Below are positions 1 through 6,237 of a DNA stretch of 9,152 nt, one piece after another. Origin of the DNA: Nitrospirota bacterium (GTDB lineage Bacteria; Nitrospirota; Thermodesulfovibrionia; Thermodesulfovibrionales; JdFR-88); the NCBI GenBank assembly GCA_021825785.1, contig JAKAGP010000040.1, forward strand, positions 1 to 9,152, written 5' to 3'. The translations under genes and the position numbers were made by a program. The notes below the pieces were generated by a model. That model ran no database searches. It was not told the origin of the DNA and worked only from the letters and a program-made list of their open reading frames with translations. Within the stretch, counting starts at the first letter, position 1. Every line of letters begins with the position of its first letter.

Positions 1-50
1 GCGAGCCTCTCATTCGCCTCGAGTATCCGGGTTACTATATTAACTTTCAT
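1..50 (-). CDS. hypB: Hydrogenase nickel incorporation GTPase HypB, N-terminal fragment
   Basis: Only the first 16 codons and part of the next lie in the window; the gene runs off the left edge. The visible peptide, MKVNIVTRILEANERL, matches the usual HypB opening (MKVxVVxxILxANxxLA). HypB is a cytoplasmic GTPase that works with HypA to deliver nickel to the large subunit of [NiFe] hydrogenase. The start follows the hypA stop by 30 bases. A GGAAGG lies 9 bases before the ATG and is the likely ribosome binding site; it could pair weakly with a TTCC just before the start. The G motifs and any His-rich nickel-storage segment are outside the window. The identification rests on the short N-terminal match plus the adjacent hypA. 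Confidence 0.8.
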   Translation of the reverse strand, partial: MKVNIVTRILEANERL

Positions 51-80
51 TGGAAAAAACCTTCCGCCCGGGGCAGACGT

Positions 81-425
81 TCATGAGACTTCCATCTGGG
101 TGAGGTCAAGCTCCCTGCCCCTCGTGATCTCAAGACGGCTTCCGGAGCAGGCAGGACATTGGAAGATGAACTTCTCTTGCGTTGAAAAATCCTCCCCGCA
201 AGACAGGCATTTCCCGCCTACCGGGACCTCGTCGATAATAAGGGCGGCCCCGTTCAGGGGGGTGCCGGGTTTCAGGGCATCGAAAGCGAACCTCAGTGCG
301 TCTGAGACCACGCCCGTTGCGCGGCCGATCCGCAGCGACAGGGAGTCCACCTTTTTGTAACCGGAGCCCTCCAGCCTGTCGAGCGCCATCTCCATCACGC
401 TTTGCATTATCGAGGCTTCATGCAT
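81..425 (-). CDS. hypA: Hydrogenase maturation nickel metallochaperone HypA
   Basis: This 114-residue protein has the full usual length of HypA/HybF. It begins MHE, the conserved nickel-binding N-terminus (His2, with Glu3 conserved). It carries two CxxC pairs, Cys73/Cys76 and Cys90/Cys93, which form the structural zinc site, and ends with the typical GRELxLxxMEV segment. HypA binds nickel and passes it with HypB to the [NiFe] hydrogenase large subunit; some bacteria also use it for urease. The ATG overlaps the upstream stop by one base (TGATG). No Shine-Dalgarno lies before it, so translation probably depends on coupling to the YtxH-like gene. hypB follows directly. Identity is secure from the motifs and neighbour; which hydrogenase it serves cannot be seen here. 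Confidence 0.97.
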   Translation of the reverse strand: MHEASIMQSVMEMALDRLEGSGYKKVDSLSLRIGRATGVVSDALRFAFDALKPGTPLNGAALIIDEVPVGGKCLSCGEDFSTQEKFIFQCPACSGSRLEITRGRELDLTQMEVS

Positions 426-757
426 CAGGAGGACTGGGCGGATTCCTCGTCCCTCTCCACGCGCTCCTTCTCCCGGATGTAAGCTTCCTTTCCGGCCTCT
501 ATGGCGCTTTTAATCATGTTTTTCCTGTCGCTTATCGCCTCTTTGCCCTTCTGGATGCTCCCGCTTACCTTGCCTTTCACGCTGCCGGCGTACTCGCCGG
601 CCTTGCCGATGACGTCTCCGGTAAAATCCTTGATGCGCTTCCTGGTCTCGCTGCCGGACGCCGGCGCGAACAAGACCGCGGCTGCCGCGCCCACGAGCGC
701 GCCAAGTGTGAACGCCAAAATGACATTGCCGCCGTTGCGGCCGCTTTCATCACCCAT
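425..757 (-). CDS. YtxH-domain membrane-associated protein
   Basis: This is a 110-residue small protein of the YtxH type. Residues about 12-31 form a glycine/alanine-rich membrane segment, followed by the family signature around LFAPASGSETRKR. The rest is a charged helical tail with repeated Lys/Glu and a Ser-rich end. YtxH-like proteins are poorly understood and often linked to stress or the cell envelope. The start is well set: AAGGAGG sits 8 bases before the ATG. The gene overlaps the upstream DUF948 gene by 8 bases and the downstream hypA start by one base, so it lies inside a translationally coupled string. YtxH and DUF948 proteins commonly occur side by side, which supports joint action at the inner membrane. 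The exact function is unknown. Confidence 0.85.
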   Translation of the reverse strand: MGDESGRNGGNVILAFTLGALVGAAAAVLFAPASGSETRKRIKDFTGDVIGKAGEYAGSVKGKVSGSIQKGKEAISDRKNMIKSAIEAGKEAYIREKERVERDEESAQSS

Positions 758-1148
758 TATCGGAGCCTCCTTTTCTCGAGAATTCGGACTTTATGAATTT
801 CAGGGCCGCCCAAATCCCGGCCTTAAACCCCTCGGCGCTGGCCCTTACCCTGAGTGTAGTGGAGCTGATGGCGTGCGTGACCTTGTCTATTTCCCTGGCC
901 AGGTCCCGGCCCGCGCCGCTTACCTGCTTTACGTCACCGGCTATGCTGTTTATCTTTTCGACTATCTCCTTTGCCCCCTCGATCGCGCCGGAGACCTTTT
1001 CTATCGTGGGAAAGAGCGTATTTTCAAGCCTCTGAAGGGACTGGTTCAGGATGCGGACCTCCCTTCTGAACTCTATGAGGCTGAAGACGATGGCAACTGA
1101 TATTATGACCACCAGCACTGATGTCGCGCCAAGCAGGACATCGATCAA
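750..1148 (-). CDS. DUF948-domain membrane-anchored coiled-coil protein
   Basis: This 132-residue protein has an N-terminal membrane helix (about residues 3-26). A long heptad-like amphipathic helix follows, with hydrophobic residues spaced as in LNQSLQRLENTLFPTIEKV and later segments. The layout matches DUF948 proteins, which sit beside YtxH proteins in many bacteria; their role is undefined. The start codon is TTG: the in-frame stop upstream leaves no ATG, and a GGGAGG lies about 9 bases before the TTG. A second purine-rich stretch (GGGGAGG) lies some 20 bases further up with no matching gene. A gap of 75 bases, with an AT-rich stretch at 1201-1223, separates it from the gene before, so a second promoter for the last four genes is possible, though no clear -35 is seen. 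Confidence 0.82.
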   Translation of the reverse strand: MIDVLLGATSVLVVIISVAIVFSLIEFRREVRILNQSLQRLENTLFPTIEKVSGAIEGAKEIVEKINSIAGDVKQVSGAGRDLAREIDKVTHAISSTTLRVRASAEGFKAGIWAALKFIKSEFSRKGGSDNG

Positions 1149-1223
1149 ATTAGCAGCCCTCCCTCGGTAATGTAATCACCTCCCCGACGGACCTCAACCC
1201 AATTTTATATTATTCAGGGGAAA
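1149..1223 (-). other. Intergenic gap inside the minus-strand gene string
   Basis: This short gap lies between the 60-residue unknown gene and the DUF948 gene. Read on the minus strand it opens AT-rich, including TATAAAAT-like bases, and then carries two purine-rich ribosome-binding-like sites, GGGGAGG and GGGAGG. Only the second stands at a useful distance from a start, the TTG at 1148. The TATAAA-like bases could be a -10 element, but no acceptable -35 hexamer lies 16-18 bases before them, so an internal promoter is only a possibility. No terminator hairpin is visible. Confidence 0.4.
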
Positions 1224-1406
1224 TTAAAAAGGGGAGTCCGCATCTTTTTCTTTTTCCCTTATATAGACCATATTTTCAATCGGGACCGAGACCCAGCCCG
1301 CTTCGGATTCCAGCCAGACCTCGGCCTCCCCGATCCGGGCAAGGCGGCCCGTGTAGACAAGCCCGGCGGTCCCCACCTCCACCACACTGCCCATCAGTTC
1401 CATCAT
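1224..1406 (-). CDS. Small conserved-looking hypothetical protein, 60 residues
   Basis: I do not recognise a named family. The protein is 60 residues, with alternating hydrophobic and polar residues that suggest four or five short beta strands: GSVVEVG, LVYTGRLARI, EAEVWLES, GWVSVPIENMVYIRE. This resembles small beta-barrel (Sm-like or SH3-like) proteins, which is inference only. Its ATG overlaps the yihY stop by 4 bases (ATGA), typical of translational coupling, and this is the main reason to believe it is a real gene. A second ATG follows directly, so the protein may start one residue later. No signal peptide or membrane segment is seen. The acidic and lysine-rich C-terminus is probably flexible. 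Its place after a membrane-protein gene does not define a job. Confidence 0.65.
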   Translation of the reverse strand: MMELMGSVVEVGTAGLVYTGRLARIGEAEVWLESEAGWVSVPIENMVYIREKEKDADSPF

Positions 1407-2206
1407 CCGGCCTGCTCCGCGCCGGCGTTATGCACAATCTCGCCGCCTATGATGAATATGCAGCAGCAATAAAATATCCACAGCAGGAAGACCATGAAGG
1501 CCGAAAGCGGTCCGTAGAGCCTTCCGTTCCAGAAGGTCTTTATGTAGAAGGCAAAAAAACGCTTTGCCGCCTCTATCGAGACACTGGTAAAAAGCGCGCC
1601 CCATAATGCGTGCGTGAATCTTATCCTCCTTGCGGGCATGAAAAAATAAACGGCGGCGGCGACGGAAAAAAGCAGCGCGCCCGGCACGATGTATTTTATC
1701 ATCAGAAGATGGACCATCCTCAGGCGGAATGTCTCGCCGGCAAATTTCAGAAACGGCTCGAAACCGTTAAATACGATGGAAAAAAGGATTAAAAAGCCTA
1801 TCACCAATATGACAAAAAAGGCCAGCAGCGCGGAATTTACGATATGCCTCCCCTTTCTGACCTTGAAGACCACGTTCATGGCCCTTTCGAGGTTCAAAAA
1901 CAGCCCGTAGGACAGAAGCCCGTAAAGGGCCAGGCTCGGTATGCCTGCGTTATGGTAGCGGCCGAGGCGTCTCACTATCCATGCCATCCTCCCGGTCCCC
2001 TGGGGGAAATAGTTGATTATCCTCGAGAAGAAGAAACGGTAAAACCTCATGCTGCCCATGAAATAGCCGGTGAAAGACACAAGGAATATGAGAAACGGCA
2101 CCATCGCCATCATGGAGAAGTACGCAAGGGCCGCCGCCTGGGACACTCCACCGTCAAGATAAAAGTCCCGGAAACTCTTTGCGAGCACCTGCAGCGCCCT
2201 TCTCAC
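1403..2206 (-). CDS. yihY: YihY/BrkB-family inner membrane protein
   Basis: This 267-residue protein has about six hydrophobic membrane segments and the YihY/BrkB layout. A cytoplasmic amphipathic start is followed by the conserved AAALAYFSMMAMVPFLIF segment (near residues 24-41). It ends with the family's C-terminal YGPLSAFMVFLLW...GGEIVHN block, where a Gly-Glu pair and Asn are conserved. Family members were once annotated as ribonuclease BN; that activity belongs to a different gene, and the real role is unclear, possibly transport or envelope integrity. The start is GTG, overlapping the der stop by four bases (GTGA), with GGAAG shortly before it inside der. The length is slightly below many members, and no part of the core is missing. 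The family assignment is firm, the function is not. Confidence 0.92.
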   Translation of the reverse strand: MRRALQVLAKSFRDFYLDGGVSQAAALAYFSMMAMVPFLIFLVSFTGYFMGSMRFYRFFFSRIINYFPQGTGRMAWIVRRLGRYHNAGIPSLALYGLLSYGLFLNLERAMNVVFKVRKGRHIVNSALLAFFVILVIGFLILFSIVFNGFEPFLKFAGETFRLRMVHLLMIKYIVPGALLFSVAAAVYFFMPARRIRFTHALWGALFTSVSIEAAKRFFAFYIKTFWNGRLYGPLSAFMVFLLWIFYCCCIFIIGGEIVHNAGAEQAG

Positions 2207-3516
2207 CTTTTTCTCTTCCCGACGACCTTTATCGGCGTCCCGGCAAACCTGAACCTCTCGCGCAGCAGCCTTTCGAAAAACCTGAGGTTCTGTTCCGTCA
2301 GGCCGGCCGGCTCATTGCAGTAAAGCGCGAAGACAGGCGGCTCCTTGCCGATCTGCCTGATGGAATACACCCGGACCTTCCTGCCCCTGTACACGGGCAG
2401 GCGAAGCTCGCCCGCCCTGGCCAGCAGGTCGTCAAGTTCCCCGGGCGGCACGGTCTTCGAGCGATCGGCGAGCACGGCGTCTATGAGGGGAAATATCTTC
2501 GTTATTCTTTTGCGCTCGAGGCCGGAGGCGGTAAGCACGGGGGCATGGTCGAAAAACCAGACCTTTCGCCTGAACTCCGCCATGAACTCCTTGTAAGCCT
2601 CCTCGGGGTTGGCAATCAGGTCCCACTTATTGAGGACGAAGACCGCCCCCTTGCCTGCCGCGTGGACCAGGCCGGCTATCTTCTGGTCGTCTGAGACTAT
2701 CCCCTGGGAGGCGTCCATTAGTATGACGGCCACGTCCGAGCGCTCTATGCTCCGGTACGCCATCAGCATGGAGAAATGCTCCAGCGGGTAGTTTGCTTTT
2801 TGCATCTTTCTCCTTATGCCGGCAGTGTCTATGAACAGGTACCGCCTTCCGTAATAGCTGCAGACCACGTCTATAGGGTCCCTGGTAGTCCCGGCCACAG
2901 GCGTCACCACGAGCCTTTTTTTGCCCAGCAGCGAATTTATGAGGGTGGACTTGCCCGCGTTGGGCCTGCCCACAACCGCCACTTTCGGCATCGCCACCGC
3001 GGGCTCCGGGCCGGCGCTTTCAGGCAGCATCTCCGCCACTTTCTCCATGAACTCCTCGAACATGTATCCCGTGGCGGCCGATACGGGATGTATCTCCCCT
3101 CCGCCCAGCCTGTAAAAATCGTAAAGCAACTCTTCCCTTGTGGGCGCGTCCACCTTGTTGACCGCCCAGAGGACTTTTTTCCCCGAGGAACGGAGCATCC
3201 CGGCTATCGTCTCATCGGCGGGCATGAGCCCCTGCCTCGCGTCCAGAAGATGGATTATCAGATCGGCTTCGTCGACCGCAAAGAGCGCCTGCTCCTTCGC
3301 CTCCGAAAATATCTCTTCCGCGGCCTCCGGATAAAATCCTCCCGTGTCCACCACGATGAATGGCTTGGACTCCCACTCGGCCTGGGCGTAATTTCTGTCA
3401 CGCGTGACACCCTCCACGGCCTGCACAATGGCGCGCCTGCCCCCCACCATCCGGTTAAAGAGGGTCGATTTGCCGACGTTCGGCCTTCCAATGATCGCCA
3501 CCAACGGTTTGGACAT
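2203..3516 (-). CDS. der: Ribosome assembly GTPase Der (EngA)
   Basis: The protein is 437 residues, the usual Der length, with two GTPase domains in tandem, a layout unique to this family. Domain 1 has G1 GRPNVGKS (10-17), DTGG (57-60) and NKVD (120-123). Domain 2 has G1 GRPNAGKS (183-190), DTAG (230-233) and NKWD (296-299). The C-terminal KH-like domain (about 350-437) includes the conserved PPVFALYCN and GTPIKVV segments. Der acts in the cytoplasm in maturation of the 50S ribosomal subunit and is generally essential. The ATG at 3516 gives the standard MxKPxVAIIGRPNVGKS start; only a weak purine stretch precedes it. It is the first gene of the minus-strand string and overlaps yihY by four bases. 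Confidence 0.98.
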   Translation of the reverse strand: MSKPLVAIIGRPNVGKSTLFNRMVGGRRAIVQAVEGVTRDRNYAQAEWESKPFIVVDTGGFYPEAAEEIFSEAKEQALFAVDEADLIIHLLDARQGLMPADETIAGMLRSSGKKVLWAVNKVDAPTREELLYDFYRLGGGEIHPVSAATGYMFEEFMEKVAEMLPESAGPEPAVAMPKVAVVGRPNAGKSTLINSLLGKKRLVVTPVAGTTRDPIDVVCSYYGRRYLFIDTAGIRRKMQKANYPLEHFSMLMAYRSIERSDVAVILMDASQGIVSDDQKIAGLVHAAGKGAVFVLNKWDLIANPEEAYKEFMAEFRRKVWFFDHAPVLTASGLERKRITKIFPLIDAVLADRSKTVPPGELDDLLARAGELRLPVYRGRKVRVYSIRQIGKEPPVFALYCNEPAGLTEQNLRFFERLLRERFRFAGTPIKVVGKRKR

Positions 3517-3539
3517 GACTTAGAGATTGTAAAAGTTTA

Positions 3540-3563
3540 CCGGGCCCGGACAAACCGCCCGGG
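3540..3563 (-). repeat. GC-rich inverted repeat in the der leader
   Basis: CCGGGC at 3540-3545 pairs with GCCCGG at 3557-3562, and the left half, CCGGGCCCGG, is itself palindromic. In the minus-strand transcript this would form a small hairpin about 25-50 bases before the der start. No T-run follows on either strand, so it is not an intrinsic terminator. It might stabilise the leader RNA or affect der translation, but nothing here shows which. Confidence 0.4.
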
Positions 3564-3618
3564 AACCCATTGAAATTTTGTTATTATTCGTTCAATATAA
3601 TCCCAAAAAACTGCGTTA

Positions 3619-3627
3619 ATTATAGCA
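3619..3627 (-). promoter_or_regulatory. Extended -10 promoter for der
   Basis: Read on the minus strand, the sequence is TGCTATAAT: a perfect TATAAT (3624 to 3619) with the TG of an extended -10 at the right place. The base stretch 17 positions further up is CACATT, a poor -35, as is common when an extended -10 is present. Transcription would begin near 3612, giving a leader of about 95 bases. The palindrome at 3646-3657 is centred near -40 of this start. Confidence 0.6.
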
Positions 3628-3645
3628 ACTGCTGCTTGAAAAATG

Positions 3646-3657
3646 TGTGAAATCACA
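3646..3657. promoter_or_regulatory. Palindromic candidate operator between divergent genes
   Basis: The 12 bases TGTGAAATCACA are a perfect TGTGA/TCACA inverted repeat separated by two bases. The half-sites resemble CRP-type half-sites, but the spacing (2, not 6) is too short for the standard CRP arrangement, so I do not name a regulator. An overlapping repeat ATGTG-N6-CACAT is also present. The site lies near -40 of the predicted der start and near -87 of the predicted sigma-54 start, positions suited to a regulator affecting either gene. A 12-base palindrome can occur by chance. Confidence 0.4.
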
Positions 3658-3710
3658 TAAGGTAAAAATAGAGTTTTTCATAAGCCCTTGAAAAATAAGA
3701 AAAATAATAA

Positions 3711-3726
3711 AAGGCATAAATATTGC
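3711..3726 (+). promoter_or_regulatory. Candidate sigma-54 (-24/-12) promoter for the HD-GYP gene
   Basis: The sequence AAGGCATAAATATTGCA has GG at 3713-3714 and GC at 3725-3726 with exactly ten bases between. It matches the -24 GGCA core and the full -12 TTGCA of the RpoN consensus; the flanking T and C of the -24 box differ. Transcription would start near 3738, leaving about nine bases before the ATG at 3747, with GAG at 3739-3741 as a minimal ribosome site. An A-rich tract lies just upstream. A TATAAT at 3596-3601 is an alternative sigma-70 -10, but it has no -35 at a good distance. No RpoN gene is in the window. Confidence 0.45.
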
Positions 3727-3746
3727 AGTATGGAAACTGAGACATT

Positions 3747-5738
3747 ATGCCATTAAAGACCAGGATGATAGGCATTATCGCGCTGGTTATAATAGCCTCC
3801 ATTGGCCTGTCCACTGTCATTATCCTCAACTATCAGTCAAGCCGTCTGACGGAAATGAACTCGGAAAACCTGCGGCTCATGAGCAAGGTCATCATCAAGA
3901 GCATGGAAGACGACATGCTGCGCGGTTATGCCGGAACGGAGCTGCAACGGACGATCGCGAACATCAGCAAAAACTCCGAGATAAAAAGCCTGAGGATCGT
4001 CTCGCCCGACGGATACGTGCTCAATTCCAACAATCCCGCGGAAATAGGATACAAATCCAAAGATTTCATTTACACCGGGGCCCTGTCGGAGAGGGAGCCC
4101 GTGGTCAGGGGCAATGCCATGATCCTCCACACGCCGATAATGAACAAGCCGCGGTGCTACATCTGCCACAGCAAGCAGATAAAGGTAAACGGGGTTGTGG
4201 AGATAAAATCCGATTTCTCCGGCACCAGGGAGGAAATTGCCTCCATGAGGCGCTTTCTTGTCCTGCTGAACCTGGCGACCGTGCTCGCCATATCGCTGAT
4301 CCTGAGCCTGCTTTTCGCAAAAAACATAGTAAAGCCCATCAAGGCCCTCGTCGACACCATGAGGAAGGTCGAAGGCGGGGATTTTGACGCCCGGGTGGAA
4401 ATCAACGCCCAGGGGGAGTTTGGCGCGCTCGCCGATTCGTTAAACCGGATGATCGGGCAGGTGAAGGATTTGTATGAAAAGAACCTGAAAAAGGAGAGGA
4501 AGATAAACAACGCCCGCATGGAGCTTGACCACAAGCGCGTCCTTGAGGAGCTCAACGGGCGGCTTGAATTCAAGGTGAAGGAAGTGGAGACCGCGAACAA
4601 GGCAATCCTCAGTCTCACAAGGGAGCTGAAGACCAAGAACCTGGAGCTGGAAAAAATGGTCGAGCGCCTGAAAAAAATAAGCGACATTGGCAGGGCGCTT
4701 TCGTCGATAATAGAGATGGAGGACCTGGTAAGGCTCGTCATCCGGACGGCATCGGAGCTCTTCAAGGCCGGCAGCGGCTACATCTGCGTGGAGAAGAAGG
4801 ACGGCGAGAGGTTCGTCCTTCAGTATCACAAGGGGATGGGTGTTGAGAGCGCGATTGCCCCCCCGGAGACAAATCCACTCTATGTGAAACTGATCAACGA
4901 GGGCGCCGGCGTCTTCGTGAGGACGGCTGACGGGGATGGAGGGATATCCTCAATCGGCGTTCCGCTGAAGGTCAAGGGGAGGATTATAGGCGGGATACTC
5001 CTTGAGAAGATGGATTCGAGCTTCACCGGGGACGAGCTTGAGATACTCTCCACGATGGCCAATCAGGCGACGGTCGCCATTGAAAACGCCTGGCTCTACG
5101 AATCGGTGAAAGCCAATTATTTCGGCACCATTCAGGCCCTGGTAAACGTGCTGGAGGCAAACGACAAGTACACCAGGGGCCACTCCGAGCGGGTAAAGAC
5201 CCTCTCCCTGATGATAGGCAAAAGGCTCGGGCTTAACCACCAGGAGCTGGAGCTTCTGGAACACGCGGCGATACTGCATGACATCGGCAAGATAGGCGTG
5301 AATTCGATGGTGCTCAATAAAAACGGCAGGCTCACGCCCGCCGAGTTCAACATGGTCAAGACGCACCCGCTTATCGGGCATGATATCCTCGGCCCGGTAG
5401 GCATTCTGGAAGGGATAAGGACCACCGTGCTGCAGCACCACGAACGCTACGACGGGACCGGCTACCCCAACGGCATAGCAGGAGAAGAGATAACGCTGAA
5501 GGCGAGGATCCTGTCGGTTGCTGACACATTTGACGCCATGATGACGGACAGGCCATACAGAAAGGCCCACGCCATCCAGAAGGTCAAGGATGAGCTGCAG
5601 GCATGTTCCGGCACGCAGTTCGACCCGCTTGTCATAAGCGCCTTTATTGACATGCTGGACTCAGGGGAACAGGAGATTCTCCATTCCGCCGGCTACTCAC
5701 TGGTGAAAAGCGCGCGCAAGGCCGGACAGGCGGCGTAA
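3747..5738 (+). CDS. Membrane sensor with periplasmic c-type heme motif, HAMP, GAF and HD-GYP domains
   Basis: This 663-residue protein is a probable cyclic-di-GMP phosphodiesterase. In order: membrane helix 1 (about 7-29); a periplasmic sensor region (30-169) with a CYICH heme-attachment motif at Cys137-His141; membrane helix 2 (170-190); HAMP (191-243); a charged coiled coil (243-315); GAF (about 315-448); and HD-GYP (455-650). The last contains GHSERV (His479), HDIGKIG (His511, Asp512), QHHERYDGTGYP (564-574) and VADTFDAM, so the metal-binding and GYP residues are intact. HD-GYP enzymes hydrolyse c-di-GMP, and CxxCH in the periplasm implies covalent heme, so redox state or a bound gas may control the enzyme. 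The heme role is inferred from one motif. The gene stands alone, divergent from der and convergent with ridA. Ribosome site is weak (GAG). Confidence 0.93.
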   Translation: MPLKTRMIGIIALVIIASIGLSTVIILNYQSSRLTEMNSENLRLMSKVIIKSMEDDMLRGYAGTELQRTIANISKNSEIKSLRIVSPDGYVLNSNNPAEIGYKSKDFIYTGALSEREPVVRGNAMILHTPIMNKPRCYICHSKQIKVNGVVEIKSDFSGTREEIASMRRFLVLLNLATVLAISLILSLLFAKNIVKPIKALVDTMRKVEGGDFDARVEINAQGEFGALADSLNRMIGQVKDLYEKNLKKERKINNARMELDHKRVLEELNGRLEFKVKEVETANKAILSLTRELKTKNLELEKMVERLKKISDIGRALSSIIEMEDLVRLVIRTASELFKAGSGYICVEKKDGERFVLQYHKGMGVESAIAPPETNPLYVKLINEGAGVFVRTADGDGGISSIGVPLKVKGRIIGGILLEKMDSSFTGDELEILSTMANQATVAIENAWLYESVKANYFGTIQALVNVLEANDKYTRGHSERVKTLSLMIGKRLGLNHQELELLEHAAILHDIGKIGVNSMVLNKNGRLTPAEFNMVKTHPLIGHDILGPVGILEGIRTTVLQHHERYDGTGYPNGIAGEEITLKARILSVADTFDAMMTDRPYRKAHAIQKVKDELQACSGTQFDPLVISAFIDMLDSGEQEILHSAGYSLVKSARKAGQAA

Positions 5739-5747
5739 AAGGCTCAT

Positions 5748-5767
5748 CCCCGGCATGCGGGGCTTTT
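5748..5767. terminator. Short intrinsic terminator between convergent genes
   Basis: CCCCG (5748-5752) and CGGGG (5758-5762) form a 5-base-pair stem with a GCATG loop, followed by C and TTTT on the plus strand. It lies just after the stop of the HD-GYP gene and just before the stop of ridA. An outer AAAAG/CTTTT pairing could lengthen the stem and give T's on the minus strand too, so it may serve both genes. The stem is short and the T-run modest, so efficiency is uncertain. Confidence 0.5.
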
Positions 5768-5770
5768 CCC

Positions 5771-6232
5771 TTACGGCTCCGCCTCGAATACAAATTCCAC
5801 TTCAAGCGGGCTGTCAAGCGGCAGGACGGAGACGCCGACAGCCGCCCTGGCGTGCCTTCCTGCGTCCCCAAAGACCTGTACCATAAGCTCGGAAGCCCCG
5901 TTCAGGACCGCGGCCTGCCCCGTAAAGCCGGCGGCGGAGGCGATATATCCGGTGATCTTCACGCACCTTCTGATCTTTTCGAGCCGCCCGAGGTGGGATT
6001 TGAGGATCGCCAGCGCGTTTACGGCGGCAGCCCTGGCAAGTTCCCGGCCTTCCTCGGCAGAAACTTCCCCGCCCACCCGGCCAGTCTTTGGCAGCCTGCC
6101 CTCCGCAAGCGGCAAAATCCCGCTTAAAAAAAGCAGATCTCCGGTCCGCTGAACCGGCAGATAGGCCCCAAGGGGCGCAGGCGCCGCGGGCAGCGTAATG
6201 CCCAGCGCCTCTATCCTGTCCTCCGGGGTCAA
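5771..6232 (-). CDS. ridA: RidA-family reactive intermediate deaminase
   Basis: This 153-residue protein belongs to the RidA/YjgF/UK114 family. The start LxPEDRIEALGITLPAAPAPLGAYLP is typical of the longer RidA-like group, and the C-terminal HARAAVGVSVLP...LEVEFVFE block holds Arg129 and Glu144. These fall at the positions and the spacing of the active-site Arg and Glu of E. coli RidA. Such proteins hydrolyse reactive enamine and imine compounds released by PLP enzymes such as threonine dehydratase, protecting branched-chain amino acid enzymes. The start appears to be TTG, five bases after the leuC stop; no in-frame ATG exists near it, and the family N-terminus fits this choice. The weak ribosome site suggests coupling to leuC. 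The pairing with leuC fits a shared link to branched-chain amino acid metabolism. Confidence 0.9.
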   Translation of the reverse strand: MTPEDRIEALGITLPAAPAPLGAYLPVQRTGDLLFLSGILPLAEGRLPKTGRVGGEVSAEEGRELARAAAVNALAILKSHLGRLEKIRRCVKITGYIASAAGFTGQAAVLNGASELMVQVFGDAGRHARAAVGVSVLPLDSPLEVEFVFEAEP

Positions 6233-6237
6233 TTCAA

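Noticed and set aside
296..1100. Plus-strand open frames (296-796 and 501-1100) across hypA, the YtxH gene and the DUF948 gene
   Set aside because: These are shadows of three overlapping minus-strand genes that have family motifs and good ribosome sites.
2776..3573. Long plus-strand open frame (265 codons) opposite der
   Set aside because: der on the other strand is certain from its motifs in two GTPase domains. The opposite frame is open because of codon bias and encodes no recognisable domain.
3646..3657. CRP/FNR binding site
   Set aside because: The half-sites TGTGA/TCACA look right, but they are separated by two bases, not six (CRP) and do not match TTGAT-N4-ATCAA (FNR). It is kept only as an unnamed palindrome.
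4157..5570. Minus-strand open frames of about 200 codons (4157-4765 and 4950-5570) opposite the HD-GYP gene
   Set aside because: Their translations are Ser/Arg-rich or otherwise featureless, and the plus strand carries intact HAMP, GAF and HD-GYP domains across the same bases.
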